Assembly (NCBI GenBank): GCA_041158045.1
Contig: JBEBCD010000026.1
Coordinates: forward strand, 1 to 29,849
Source: CAXRBC01 sp041158045
GTDB lineage: Bacteria; Actinomycetota; Acidimicrobiia; Acidimicrobiales; Ilumatobacteraceae
Reading direction: 5' to 3'
Length of the DNA: 29,849 nt
Shown: piece after piece, positions 1 through 6,856 of the stretch
Position numbering within the stretch: position 1 is the first letter of the stretch
Layout of the letters: the number at the start of each line of letters is the position of its first letter
Made by a program: the position numbers and the translations under genes
The notes under the pieces: generated by a model
Told to the model about the DNA's origin: nothing
Databases searched by the model: none
Seen by the model: only the letters and a program-made list of their open reading frames with translations

Positions 1-113
1 TCGACGAGCCGGGCCTCGGCGCCGATCTCGACGAGGCGGTCGCGCGCGCACACCCGTACACGGGCACGGACCTGCACCTCCAGGAGCGCCAGACCCCCGC
101 GACCCTCCTCTGA
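1..113 (+). CDS. C-terminal fragment, probable enolase-superfamily (mandelate racemase/muconate lactonizing) enzyme
   Basis: Only the last 36 codons are present, read in the frame that ends at the TGA at 111-113; the gene begins outside the window. The tail starts with a PGLGADLDEA stretch followed by a short His/Leu-rich end. A PGLG-x-x-hydrophobic-D/E motif near the C terminus is typical of mandelate racemase/muconate lactonizing enzymes such as sugar-acid dehydratases. No catalytic residue is visible, so substrate and reaction cannot be given. The gene converges on the minus-strand tmRNA gene, 39 bases away. The frame and stop are clear; the family assignment rests on one short motif and is tentative. 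Confidence 0.45.
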   Translation, partial: DEPGLGADLDEAVARAHPYTGTDLHLQERQTPATLL

Positions 114-118
114 CCCCG

Positions 119-134
119 CCCGCGTTCGCGCGGG
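119..134. terminator. Small GC hairpin between convergent genes
   Basis: A six-base-pair stem, CCCGCG (119-124) with CGCGGG (129-134), closes a TTCG loop. It lies between the plus-strand gene ending at 113 and the 3' end of the minus-strand tmRNA at 153, so it could end transcripts from either side. No T-tract follows on either strand, and short GC hairpins are common by chance at this base composition. Confidence 0.3.
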
Positions 135-152
135 GGCGCGTGGGCATCCGAG

Positions 153-526
153 TGGAGCTGGGGGGAATCGAACCCCCGTCCATCAGCCGCTCGCCACACG
201 TGATACGACCATCCCCGCGTTGGTGCTGTCGCAACACCGCCGGCGGGTCGACTACCTAGTTACCTAGGCCGCGTCCCGTCTTTCCGGGACGTCACCGGTC
301 TTCCCCGGCGCCAGCGGTCTTTCCCGCGGTCATCCTCCGCTTCTGTTGCCGGGCTGCGGTGGATCGGCCCCGTGCGACCTTGCGGCTCACGGTTGCTCTC
401 TCGACCCGATTAGGCCGCGAGAGCGAACTGCTTGTTGGCAGTTGTGTTGGTGCCCCGTTTTACGAGTCTGAGCAACTCGGGTCGCACGTCCGACCAACGA
501 CACTGACGTCGAAACCTGTCAGCCCC
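153..526 (-). ncRNA. ssrA: tmRNA (transfer-messenger RNA)
   Basis: tmRNA rescues ribosomes stalled on broken mRNAs: it enters as an alanyl-tRNA mimic and then encodes a degradation tag. On the minus strand the 5' end reads GGGGCUG (526-520) followed by the conserved ACAGGUUUCGACG. The 3' end holds a T-arm with GGUUCGAUUCC and the acceptor strand CAGCUCC plus discriminator A at 153. The seven acceptor pairs include the G3-U pair that alanyl-tRNA synthetase recognises. The 3' CCA is not encoded. The mature length would be 374 nucleotides, normal for a one-piece tmRNA. The tag reading frame ends in ALAA at 410-454. smpB lies directly upstream on the same strand, 59 bases away. Both ends are well defined and the identification is secure. 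Confidence 0.97.
410..454 (-). CDS. tmRNA proteolysis-tag reading frame (GTNTTANKQFALAA)
   Basis: Inside the tmRNA the minus strand encodes GTNTTANKQFALAA followed by TAA (412-410). The Ala-Leu-Ala-Ala ending is the universal degron read by ClpXP and related proteases. The frame is fixed by the ALAA-stop. The resume codon is less certain: GGC at 454-452 follows the sequence GUAAAACG, while most tags begin with Ala. The tag could therefore begin at this Gly or one codon to either side. Confidence 0.8.
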   Translation of the reverse strand, partial: GTNTTANKQFALAA

Positions 527-546
527 GTAGACGTTCGTACGCCCCC

Positions 547-552
547 ATCCTA
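547..552 (-). promoter_or_regulatory. Probable -10 element for ssrA
   Basis: The minus strand reads TAGGAT here, 20 bases before the mature tmRNA 5' end. A start near 540 would leave a 5' leader of about 14 bases for RNase P to remove. No convincing -35 element is visible. A weaker alternative, TACGAA at 539-534, would start almost at the mature end. Confidence 0.45.
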
Positions 553-585
553 CGCCCGCCCCCGCGGGCCGCGTCCCGTGCCGCG

Positions 586-1056
586 CTACGCCCGCCCGCG
601 GCGCCCCGCCGCGCGTCGCATCTCGAGCCGCGTCTCCTTCTCGCGGATCGCCTGGCGCCGATCCGCCTTCTGGCGCCCCTTCGCGAGCGCGAGCTCGACC
701 TTCACCCGCCCGCCCTTGAGCCGCAGCGCGAGCGGCACGAGCGCGAGCCGCTCGGTCGCCACGCGGTCCGCGACGCGACGGATCTCCGCCTTGTGCATCA
801 GCAGCTTGCGCGGGTGCACCGGCTCGTGCGCCCCGACGCCGTGCGCGTGCTCGTACGCGCCCACGTGCATCCCCTCGAGCCACATCTCGCCGCGCACCTC
901 GTGCGCCCACGCCTCCGCGATCTGCACGTTGCCCGCGCGCACGCTCTTCACCTCGCTGCCGTGCAGCACGATCCCCGCCTCGATCACGTCGAGGATCGCG
1001 TACTCGTGACGGGCGCGCCGGTTGCTCGCGAGCACGGAGTCGGCGTGCCGGGCCAT
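586..1056 (-). CDS. smpB: SsrA-binding protein SmpB
   Basis: SmpB binds the tRNA-like domain of tmRNA and carries it into the empty A site of stalled ribosomes. The 156-residue product has the family hallmarks: NRRARHEY near residues 14-21, a GSEVKSVR segment near residues 33-40 and a basic C-terminal tail with an IREKE segment that enters the mRNA channel. The start is taken at ATG 1056, which aligns with the family N terminus; an ATG two codons upstream (1062) is possible. A minus-strand TACGCT box lies ten bases before the start, suggesting a leaderless mRNA. The tmRNA gene follows on the same strand, the classical smpB-ssrA pairing. mec is divergent. Confidence 0.95.
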   Translation of the reverse strand: MARHADSVLASNRRARHEYAILDVIEAGIVLHGSEVKSVRAGNVQIAEAWAHEVRGEMWLEGMHVGAYEHAHGVGAHEPVHPRKLLMHKAEIRRVADRVATERLALVPLALRLKGGRVKVELALAKGRQKADRRQAIREKETRLEMRRAAGRRGRA

Positions 1057-1066
1057 TGGCATCACG

Positions 1067-1072
1067 AGCGTA
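1067..1072 (-). promoter_or_regulatory. -10 element TACGCT for smpB
   Basis: TACGCT on the minus strand ends ten bases before the smpB ATG at 1056. The distance suggests transcription starting at or next to the start codon. It is back to back with the mec -10 element at 1077-1082. Confidence 0.5.
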
Positions 1073-1076
1073 CCTG

Positions 1077-1082
1077 TAGCCT
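1077..1082 (+). promoter_or_regulatory. -10 element TAGCCT for mec
   Basis: TAGCCT lies eight bases before the ATG at 1091, with no Shine-Dalgarno sequence between. This is the spacing expected for a leaderless transcript. The same hexamer at a similar distance precedes clpP. Confidence 0.55.
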
Positions 1083-1090
1083 CCCCGACG

Positions 1091-1558
1091 ATGACGGGCA
1101 ATGCCGCGCGCGGCGCGCACCCCCCGCTCCCCACCGCCGCGTCGCGCGCGCCGCTCGCGGAGGTGCGCATCCCGGCGTCCGTGATGCGCGCCATGAGCGA
1201 CCACGCGCGGGCGTGCGTCCCGCTCGAGGCCTGCGGTCTGCTCGTGGGCGCGGCGGACGCCGCCGAGATCCGCGAGTTCCACCCCTGCGGCAACGCGGCG
1301 CGCAGCGCCAAGCTCTACACCGTCGAGCCGCGCGACCACCTGCGCGTCGAGCGCGACGCCGAGGCGCGCGGGCTCGCCGTCGTCGGCGTGATGCACAGCC
1401 ACACGCACACCGAGCCCTACCCGAGTGCCACCGACGTGCGCGACGCTCCCGATCCGGCGTGGCACTACGTGATCGTGGGGCTCAAGCGCGGCGTCCCCGA
1501 CGCCCGCGCCTACCGCATCGTCGGCGAGGCCATCGCGGAGACCCGCATCCTCCCGTAG
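1091..1558 (+). CDS. mec: JAMM-type metallopeptidase, CysO-cysteine peptidase-like (Mec)
   Basis: In mycobacteria, Mec removes newly made cysteine from the C terminus of the sulfur-carrier protein CysO. The 155-residue product has a complete JAMM zinc motif: Glu46, then His102-Ser-His104, seven residues, Ser112, two residues, Asp115. The ACGLLVG segment around Glu46 is typical of the prokaryotic JAB family. The start at 1091 fits a TAGCCT box eight bases upstream. cysM follows after 89 bases, and the mec-cysM-murI-rph-rdgB order matches mycobacteria, where cysO lies between mec and cysM. No cysO-sized reading frame exists here. The peptidase family is certain; CysO as substrate is inferred from context. 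Confidence 0.85.
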   Translation: MTGNAARGAHPPLPTAASRAPLAEVRIPASVMRAMSDHARACVPLEACGLLVGAADAAEIREFHPCGNAARSAKLYTVEPRDHLRVERDAEARGLAVVGVMHSHTHTEPYPSATDVRDAPDPAWHYVIVGLKRGVPDARAYRIVGEAIAETRILP

Positions 1559-1627
1559 GGCGGCGACCGCCGCGCTCGCGCGGCGCGCCCGCGGCATCCG
1601 CCGCTGGGCTAGAAATCCGACCCGTTT

Positions 1628-1644
1628 GGTCAGATATCCTGACC
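1628..1644. promoter_or_regulatory. 17-bp palindrome covering the cysM -10 element
   Basis: GGTCAG (1628-1633) and CTGACC (1639-1644) form a perfect inverted repeat around ATATC. The -10 element TATCCT (1635-1640) is inside it, and the cysM start codon follows three bases after its end. A repressor bound here would block RNA polymerase, so an operator is plausible. I cannot name the regulator. Confidence 0.5.
1635..1640 (+). promoter_or_regulatory. -10 element TATCCT for cysM
   Basis: TATCCT ends seven bases before the GTG at 1648, again a leaderless spacing. It gives cysM its own promoter separate from mec. Confidence 0.55.
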
Positions 1645-1647
1645 CGC

Positions 1648-2598
1648 GTGACCCCCCTCACGAGCGTCCTCGACCAGATCGGCGACACGCCGCTCGTCGA
1701 CGTGAGCGTGCTCTCGCCGAAGCCCGGCGTGCGACTCCTCGCGAAGCTCGAGAGCCAGAACCCGTTCGGCTCCGTCAAGGACCGCATCGCCCGCGCGATG
1801 ATCGAGACGGCGGAGAAGGAGGGGCGTCTGCGCCCCGGCCAGCGCATCGTCGAGCCCTCGTCGGGCAACACCGGCATCGCACTCGCCGCGATCGCGCGCC
1901 TCAAGGGCTACCCGATCACGATCCTCATGCCGGACAACGTCTCGATCGAGCGCCGCCAGATGCTCGAGGTCTTCGGCGCGCACGTCGTGACCACGCCCGG
2001 CGCCGAGGGCAGCAACGGCGCGGTCCGCCGCGCCGAGGCCCTCGCGCGCGAGCACCCCGAGTGGTGCTTCCTCCACCAATACGAGAACGAGGCGAACCCC
2101 GCGGCCCACTACGAGACCACGGGCCCCGAGATCTGGCGCGACTGCCCCGAGGTCACGCACTTCGTCGCGGGCCTCGGCACGTCGGGGACGCTCATGGGCG
2201 TCGGCCGCTACCTCAAGGAGCGCAAGCCGGACGTGGTCGTCGTCGCCGTCGAGCCGCCGCTCGGGGAGCGCGTCGAGGGCTTGCGCAACCTGGACGAGGG
2301 CTACATCCCGCCCGTGTTCGAGAAGTGGCGGGGCATCGAGGTCCTCGACCGCAAGCGCGTGGTCCGCCCCCGCGAGTCCATCGAGTGCACGCGGCGCCTC
2401 GTCGCCGAGTGCGGCATCTTCGCCGGCATCTCCTCGGGCGCCTCCCTCGCGGGCGCACTGAAGGTCGCGTCCGAGATCGAGGAGGGGACCATCGTCTTCA
2501 TCGTCTGCGACGGCGGGTGGAAGTACCTCTCGACCGGGGCCTACACGGACGATCTCGACGCGGCCGAGGCCGCCGCCGAGCGGATCATCTACTTCTAG
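1648..2598 (+). CDS. cysM: Cysteine synthase CysM-type (probable O-phosphoserine sulfhydrylase)
   Basis: This is a fold-type-II PLP enzyme of 316 residues that makes cysteine from an activated serine. Visible motifs are NPFGSVKDR with Lys44 as the PLP lysine, the SSGNTG asparagine loop, the GTSGT phosphate-binding loop and a C-terminal DGGWKYLSTGAY. That C terminus and the segment GLRNLDEGY match the mycobacterial O-phosphoserine-dependent CysM. Arg213 in this segment corresponds to the mycobacterial arginine that binds the substrate phosphate. The expected sulfur donor is thiocarboxylated CysO, but cysO is not beside the gene. The GTG start is chosen because of the TATCCT box seven bases upstream and alignment of the N terminus. 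The gene converges on the EamA transporter gene with only three bases between stops. Confidence 0.92.
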   Translation: MTPLTSVLDQIGDTPLVDVSVLSPKPGVRLLAKLESQNPFGSVKDRIARAMIETAEKEGRLRPGQRIVEPSSGNTGIALAAIARLKGYPITILMPDNVSIERRQMLEVFGAHVVTTPGAEGSNGAVRRAEALAREHPEWCFLHQYENEANPAAHYETTGPEIWRDCPEVTHFVAGLGTSGTLMGVGRYLKERKPDVVVVAVEPPLGERVEGLRNLDEGYIPPVFEKWRGIEVLDRKRVVRPRESIECTRRLVAECGIFAGISSGASLAGALKVASEIEEGTIVFIVCDGGWKYLSTGAYTDDLDAAEAAAERIIYF

Positions 2599-2601
2599 GG
2601 C

Positions 2602-3432
2602 TCAGCGCCCGACGACGAGCAGGGCGAGCCCGCCCACGATCACCGCCGCGGCGGCGATCCGCCGCCGGTGGTCGCCCTCGTCGAGCAGCCGCCACCCGGC
2701 GAAGGCCGCGACGAGCACGCTCGACTCGCGCAGCGTCGCCACGTACCCGACGGGCGCGCGCGTCACGGCGTACAGCACGAGCGAGTAGCTCACGATCGAC
2801 ATCGGTCCGACGCCGGCCGAGATCCGCGCGTGCCGCCGGAGGAAGGGGAGCAGCTCGCCGCGTCGCGTGAGCAAGCCCCACACGGTCGTGGTGACGGTCC
2901 CGGTGACGAAGACGGACAGGGCGTAGGCGATGGGCTGCGACTCGCGCGCCCCGTGCGCGTCGATCGCGGTGTAGACGCCGATGTTGACGGCCACGAGCGC
3001 GGCGGCGGCGAGGTGCCGCCCGATCCCCCCGCGGGTGAGCAGCCACATGCCGACCATCACGACACCGATCCCCGACAGCGAGAGCGCCGACAGCCGGTCG
3101 CCGAGCAGCAGCAGCCCGAGGATCGCCGCCGACGATGCGCCGCCGCCGCGCATGATCGGGTACGCGAGGGAGAAGTCGCCGCGCTCGTACGCCCGCGCGA
3201 GCCAGATGACGTACGGCAGGTGCCCGGTGCCGCTCGCGGCCGACCACCACCATGCGATGTCGGGCGCACCGGAGCGCACCGTCCATGCGAGCAGGATCGC
3301 GCCGCTCAGCGTCCCCGCGACGAAGAACTGCGCCCACAACGCGAGGAAGCGGTCGCCGCTCTGCTTGGCGTACAGGTTCCACGTCGCGTGCAGCACCGCG
3401 GCGACGAGTGCGCACGCGGTCGCGATGAGCAC
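2602..3432 (-). CDS. EamA-type (DMT superfamily) membrane transporter
   Basis: The 276-residue product is almost wholly hydrophobic, with roughly ten predicted membrane segments arranged as two EamA-like halves. This is the architecture of drug/metabolite transporters that export or import amino acids and other small molecules. Substrate cannot be read from sequence. The start is taken at GTG 3432 because a TACGCT box lies six bases upstream and the first membrane helix then starts at once. An ATG at 3468 would add twelve residues and overlap the murI start. The gene interrupts the otherwise co-directional cysM-murI-rph-rdgB series. It is divergent from murI. Confidence 0.78.
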   Translation of the reverse strand: MLIATACALVAAVLHATWNLYAKQSGDRFLALWAQFFVAGTLSGAILLAWTVRSGAPDIAWWWSAASGTGHLPYVIWLARAYERGDFSLAYPIMRGGGASSAAILGLLLLGDRLSALSLSGIGVVMVGMWLLTRGGIGRHLAAAALVAVNIGVYTAIDAHGARESQPIAYALSVFVTGTVTTTVWGLLTRRGELLPFLRRHARISAGVGPMSIVSYSLVLYAVTRAPVGYVATLRESSVLVAAFAGWRLLDEGDHRRRIAAAAVIVGGLALLVVGR

Positions 3433-3438
3433 CTTGCG

Positions 3439-3444
3439 AGCGTA
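3439..3444 (-). promoter_or_regulatory. -10 element TACGCT for the EamA transporter gene
   Basis: TACGCT on the minus strand ends six bases before the GTG at 3432 and supports that start. It is back to back with the murI box at 3452-3457. Confidence 0.5.
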
Positions 3445-3451
3445 ATCCTCG

Positions 3452-3457
3452 TACGAT
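3452..3457 (+). promoter_or_regulatory. -10 element TACGAT for murI
   Basis: TACGAT lies nine bases before the murI ATG at 3467. A GGAGGG (3459-3464) also precedes the start, but only two bases away, too close for a normal Shine-Dalgarno interaction. Confidence 0.45.
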
Positions 3458-3466
3458 CGGAGGGAC

Positions 3467-4378
3467 ATGGACGCACGCGCCGCACGACCGATCGGCATGT
3501 TCGACTCCGGCTTCGGCGGCCTCACGGTCGCGCGCGCCGCGATCGACCTCATGCCGTCCGAGTCGTTCGTCTACATCGGCGACGCGGCGCGCTACCCCTA
3601 CGGCAACAAGCCCGCGGCCGACGTCGCCCGCTTCGCCCGCGAGCTCGCCACGAGCCTCGTCGAGGACCACGGCGCCAAGATGATCGTCGTCGCCTGCAAC
3701 ACCGCGGCCTCCGTCGCCCTCGACGACCTGCGCCGCGAGCTGCCCGTCCCCGTCGTCGGCGTCGTCGAGCCCGGCGCCCGAGCCCTCGTCCGCGTCACGC
3801 ACAACGGCCGCGTCGGCGTCATCGGCACCGTCGGCACCATCGAGTCCGGTGCCTACGACCGGGCGGTCGCCGCGACCGGCGCCGACGTGCGGCTCGCCGC
3901 CGCGGCGTGCCCCGGGCTCGTCGAGTTCGTCGAGCGCGGCCAGACGAGCGGCCCCGAGGTCCGCGTGCTCGCGGAGCGCCTCCTCGCCCCCGTGCGCGAC
4001 GCGGGCGTCGACTCGCTGCTCCTCGGCTGCACGCACTACCCGTACCTCGCGTCGGTCATCGGCGACGTCATGGGGCCCGACGTCGTGCTCGTGAGCAGCG
4101 CGAGCGAGACGGCCTTCGCCATCCGCGACGCGCTCGACGGGGGCGGGCTCGCCGCCCCGTCGGTCGCCGCCCCCGACACCACCGCCCGCACCGCCCCCGA
4201 CACCGCCGACCGCACCGCCGACCGCACCGCCCCCCGCACCGGCACCGAGGCCCGCCCCGCGGCCCATCAGTTCCTCACCTCCGGCGACCCCGACGACTTC
4301 ACCGACATCGGCCGCCGCCTCTTCGGCCCCGACCTCCCGCCCGCGCGCCACTGGGCGCGCGTCGGCCAGCGCTCGTGA
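3467..4378 (+). CDS. murI: Glutamate racemase
   Basis: MurI converts L-glutamate to D-glutamate for peptidoglycan, using two cysteines without a cofactor. The 303-residue product has FDSGFGGLT with Asp13, the first catalytic cysteine in ACNTA (Cys77) and the second in LGCTHYP (Cys188, His190). It is longer than usual because residues 235-258 are six tandem tetrapeptides of the APDT/ADRT kind, encoded by an in-frame 12-base repeat. The last part, HQFLTSGDPDDF onward, resembles the normal family C terminus, so the repeat is an insertion rather than a tail. rph follows after 25 bases. Confidence 0.95.
   Translation: MDARAARPIGMFDSGFGGLTVARAAIDLMPSESFVYIGDAARYPYGNKPAADVARFARELATSLVEDHGAKMIVVACNTAASVALDDLRRELPVPVVGVVEPGARALVRVTHNGRVGVIGTVGTIESGAYDRAVAATGADVRLAAAACPGLVEFVERGQTSGPEVRVLAERLLAPVRDAGVDSLLLGCTHYPYLASVIGDVMGPDVVLVSSASETAFAIRDALDGGGLAAPSVAAPDTTARTAPDTADRTADRTAPRTGTEARPAAHQFLTSGDPDDFTDIGRRLFGPDLPPARHWARVGQRS
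4169..4240 (+). repeat. 12-bp minisatellite within murI (six units)
   Basis: Six codon-aligned 12-base units run from 4169: GCCCCCGACACC, ACCGCCCGCACC, GCCCCCGACACC, GCCGACCGCACC twice, and GCCCCCCGCACC. They encode A/T-x-D/R-T tetrapeptides. Because the period is a multiple of three, changes in copy number would keep murI in frame. Confidence 0.85.
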
Positions 4379-4403
4379 CGCGCCGTATGCGGGCGGTCCC
4401 GCG

Positions 4404-5156
4404 ATGACGCGCCCCGACGGCCGCGCGCCCGACGCGCTGCGCCCCCTGCGCTTCACGCGCGACTTCACCGAGATGGCTGCGGGCTCGGTGCTCGTCGAGT
4501 TCGGCCGCACGCGCGTGCTGTGCACCGCCTCGGTCGACGAGGACGTCCCGCGGTGGATGAAGGGCTCGGGCAAGGGCTGGGTCACCGCCGAGTACTCGAT
4601 GCTCCCCGGCTCCTCGCCCGAGCGCGTCGACCGCGAGGCCGCCAAGGGCAAGCAGTCGAGCCGCACCGTCGAGATCCAGCGCCTCATCGGCCGCGCGCTG
4701 CGCGCCTCGTGCGACATGCGCGCCCTGGGGGAGCGCCAGGTGCTCGTCGACTGCGACGTGCTGCAGGCCGACGGCGGCACCCGCACCGCGAGCATCTGCG
4801 GCGGGTTCGTCGCGCTCCACGACGCGCTCAGCCGTCTCGTCGCGGCCGGCACCATCCCCGCGCACCCGTTGCACTCCTGGTGCGCCGCCGTGAGCGTCGG
4901 CGTCTGCGGCGGCACGCCGGTGCTCGACCTGCCGTACGTCGAGGATTCGACCGCCGACGTCGACATGAACGTGGTGATGATCCGCCCAGTCGCCGGCGGC
5001 GACGCGCGCTACGTCGAGCTGCAGGGCACCGCGGAGGCCGCGGCATTCGGGCGCGGCGAGCTCGACGCGCTGCTCGCGCTCGCGTCCAAGGGCATCGGTG
5101 ACGTCTTCGACGCGCAGCGCGCGCTGCTCGCGACGCCGCCCGCCCCGCGCACCTGA
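4404..5156 (+). CDS. rph: Ribonuclease PH
   Basis: RNase PH is a phosphorolytic 3'-5' exoribonuclease that trims tRNA 3' ends. The 250-residue product has the usual length and order of motifs: RPDGRAPDALRPL at the N terminus, FGRTRVLCTASV, WVTAEYSMLPGS, RTVEIQRLIGRALR and the phosphate-binding GGTRT at residues 124-128. The ATG at 4404 gives the expected N terminus. It is co-directional with murI and rdgB, as in mycobacteria. CCA is not encoded by either RNA gene in this window, so 3'-end trimming and CCA addition are required in this organism. Confidence 0.95.
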   Translation: MTRPDGRAPDALRPLRFTRDFTEMAAGSVLVEFGRTRVLCTASVDEDVPRWMKGSGKGWVTAEYSMLPGSSPERVDREAAKGKQSSRTVEIQRLIGRALRASCDMRALGERQVLVDCDVLQADGGTRTASICGGFVALHDALSRLVAAGTIPAHPLHSWCAAVSVGVCGGTPVLDLPYVEDSTADVDMNVVMIRPVAGGDARYVELQGTAEAAAFGRGELDALLALASKGIGDVFDAQRALLATPPAPRT

Positions 5157-5203
5157 CGCGCCCCGCCACCGCCGCTCCCGACGCCCCGCCCCGCTCCCGA
5201 CGC

Positions 5204-5842
5204 ATGCGGCCCCGCACCCCCGTGCTCCGCGTCGCCTGCGCGTCCGCCAACCCGCACAAGGTCGCCGAGATCGCCGAGCTCGTCACCGGCCTGCTCGACC
5301 TGGTCCCGCGCCCCGCCGACGTCCCCGACGTCGACGAGCACGCCGACACGCTGCTCGGCAACGCCCGCCTCAAGGCCGCCGCCATCGCCGACGCCACCGG
5401 CCTCCCCGCCGTCGCCGACGACACGGGCCTCGAGGTCGACGCACTCGGCGGCGCCCCGGGCGTGCGCACCGCGCGATTCGCCGCGCTCCCCGGCCCGCAC
5501 GCGCGCGACCTCGCGGGCCGCGCCCCCGGCGACGCGGACAACCGGGCCCGGCTCCTCGCCGAGCTCGCCGGCGTCCCCGCCGACCGCCGCACCGCGCGCT
5601 TCCGCACCGTCGTCGTGCTCCGCTGGCCGTCCGGCACCCGCGAGGTCGTCGTCGAGGGCGTCTGCGAGGGCCGCATCGCCGCGGCCGAGCGCGGCACGCG
5701 CGGCTTCGGCTACGACGCGCTCTTCGCGCCGCTCGACGGCGACGGCCGCACGTTCGCCGAGATGTCCCTCGCCGACAAGCACGCGTACTCCCACCGCGGC
5801 CGCGCCTTCGCGGCGCTGCGTCGCGCCCTCACCACCCCCTGA
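5204..5842 (+). CDS. rdgB: dITP/XTP pyrophosphatase (RdgB/HAM1 family)
   Basis: This enzyme hydrolyses non-canonical purine triphosphates such as dITP and XTP to keep them out of DNA and RNA. The 212-residue product shows ASANPHKVAEI at residues 13-23, the DDTGLEVDALGG core with GVRTARFA after it, and RGFGYDALF near the C terminus; all are family signatures. The start at ATG 5204 leaves a short Arg/Pro-rich N terminus, and no start codon fits better. A 47-base gap follows rph. The 3' end overlaps the convergent D-threonine aldolase-like gene by 14 bases. Confidence 0.95.
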   Translation: MRPRTPVLRVACASANPHKVAEIAELVTGLLDLVPRPADVPDVDEHADTLLGNARLKAAAIADATGLPAVADDTGLEVDALGGAPGVRTARFAALPGPHARDLAGRAPGDADNRARLLAELAGVPADRRTARFRTVVVLRWPSGTREVVVEGVCEGRIAAAERGTRGFGYDALFAPLDGDGRTFAEMSLADKHAYSHRGRAFAALRRALTTP

Positions 5843-6854
5843 GGTCGATCGGCCAGCGCTCGAGCACCTCGTCCCCGCGCACGAGCCAGGCGGCCTCGTG
5901 CATCGCCATCGTGGGGTCGATGTGCGCCGGCGCCACGCGCACGCGGTCGCCGACGCGCAGCGCCGCGAGCCGGCCCGCGCCGTCCGGCTCCTCGCCGAAC
6001 GTCACGTGCTCGTCCGAGCAGTACCACGTCCGCCAGCCCTCCACCCGCGGATCGCCGTGGTCCATCCCGAGCGCCTTCAGCCCGACGTCCGCGACCGCCC
6101 ACTCGCGCGACACCGACACGACCGTCCCGAGCACGTGCGCCGCCTGCACGAAGGGCAGCCCCACCCGCGCGTAGTGCGTGTCCATGAGCGCGTACGACCC
6201 CGCCTGCACCTCGGTCGTCGCGGCGCCCTCGTGCAGGTCCCACGTCCCCGTCCCGCCGGCCGACACGACCTCGCCGCCCACGTCGCGCGCCGCCCGCGCG
6301 AGGATCGCCATCGCCTCGCCCACGCGCCGCGCCCGCTCCGCGCGGTCGGCGACCGTCATGAGGTGTCCCTCGTAGCCCATCACGCCGCGCACCCGCATCC
6401 CCGCCGCCCGCGCGCGATCGGCGAGCCGTCCCGCGTCCTCCGGCGCGCAGCCGCAACGCGGCAGCCCGACCCGCACGTCCACGAGCACCTCGCGCAGCCC
6501 GGCCCGCGCCGCCGCGTCGACCGTCGCGTCGGAGTCCACGGCGACGGTGATCCGCGCCCCGTCCTGCGCCGCCGCGAGCGCCGCCAGCCGCGCGCCGTCC
6601 ACCACCTCGTTGGCGAGCAACAGGTCCTCGCCGAGCCCGGCCGCCGCCATCCCCAGCACCTCTCGCGGCGTCGCACAGGTGAATGCGCGGTGCGCCCGCG
6701 CCGCCTGCGCCCGCGCGATCCCGGTGCACTTGTGCGCCTTCACGTGCGGGCGCAGGCGCGGCCCGGGCAGCACCGCGGCGGCCGTGCCCAGGTTCCGCGC
6801 CAGTGCGTCCGCGTCGACGACGAGCGCCGGGGTGGCGAGCTCGCTCGTGCGCAT
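5829..6854 (-). CDS. D-threonine aldolase-like PLP enzyme (alanine racemase fold)
   Basis: The 341-residue product belongs to the fold-type-III PLP family that includes D-threonine aldolase and D-serine dehydratase. RPHVKAHKC at residues 35-43 holds the expected PLP lysine (Lys39). Near the C terminus PAHIDP gives His311 and Asp313. A His-x-Asp metal pair is described for D-threonine aldolases, whereas D-serine dehydratases carry His-x-Cys; this favours an aldolase-type reaction splitting D-3-hydroxy amino acids to glycine and an aldehyde. The substrate is an inference. The ATG at 6854 lies only two bases after the 3' end of a tRNA gene on the same strand, so both probably share a transcript. 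The 3' end overlaps rdgB by 14 bases. Confidence 0.83.
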   Translation of the reverse strand: MRTSELATPALVVDADALARNLGTAAAVLPGPRLRPHVKAHKCTGIARAQAARAHRAFTCATPREVLGMAAAGLGEDLLLANEVVDGARLAALAAAQDGARITVAVDSDATVDAAARAGLREVLVDVRVGLPRCGCAPEDAGRLADRARAAGMRVRGVMGYEGHLMTVADRAERARRVGEAMAILARAARDVGGEVVSAGGTGTWDLHEGAATTEVQAGSYALMDTHYARVGLPFVQAAHVLGTVVSVSREWAVADVGLKALGMDHGDPRVEGWRTWYCSDEHVTFGEEPDGAGRLAALRVGDRVRVAPAHIDPTMAMHEAAWLVRGDEVLERWPIDLRGW

Positions 6855-6856
6855 CG

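Noticed and set aside
410..1597. Long minus-strand open frame across tmRNA and smpB
   Set aside because: Only its last codons, the tmRNA tag, are real; the rest is out of frame with smpB.
2585..4966. Long minus-strand open frame opposite cysM, murI and rph
   Set aside because: Its product is low-complexity Arg/Ala/Asp sequence in antisense to well-identified genes; such shadows occur throughout this GC-rich window.
5829..6854. Alanine racemase or D-serine dehydratase
   Set aside because: The fold is shared, but the RPHxKxHK motif excludes classical alanine racemase, and His-x-Asp rather than His-x-Cys at the metal site favours the D-threonine aldolase type.
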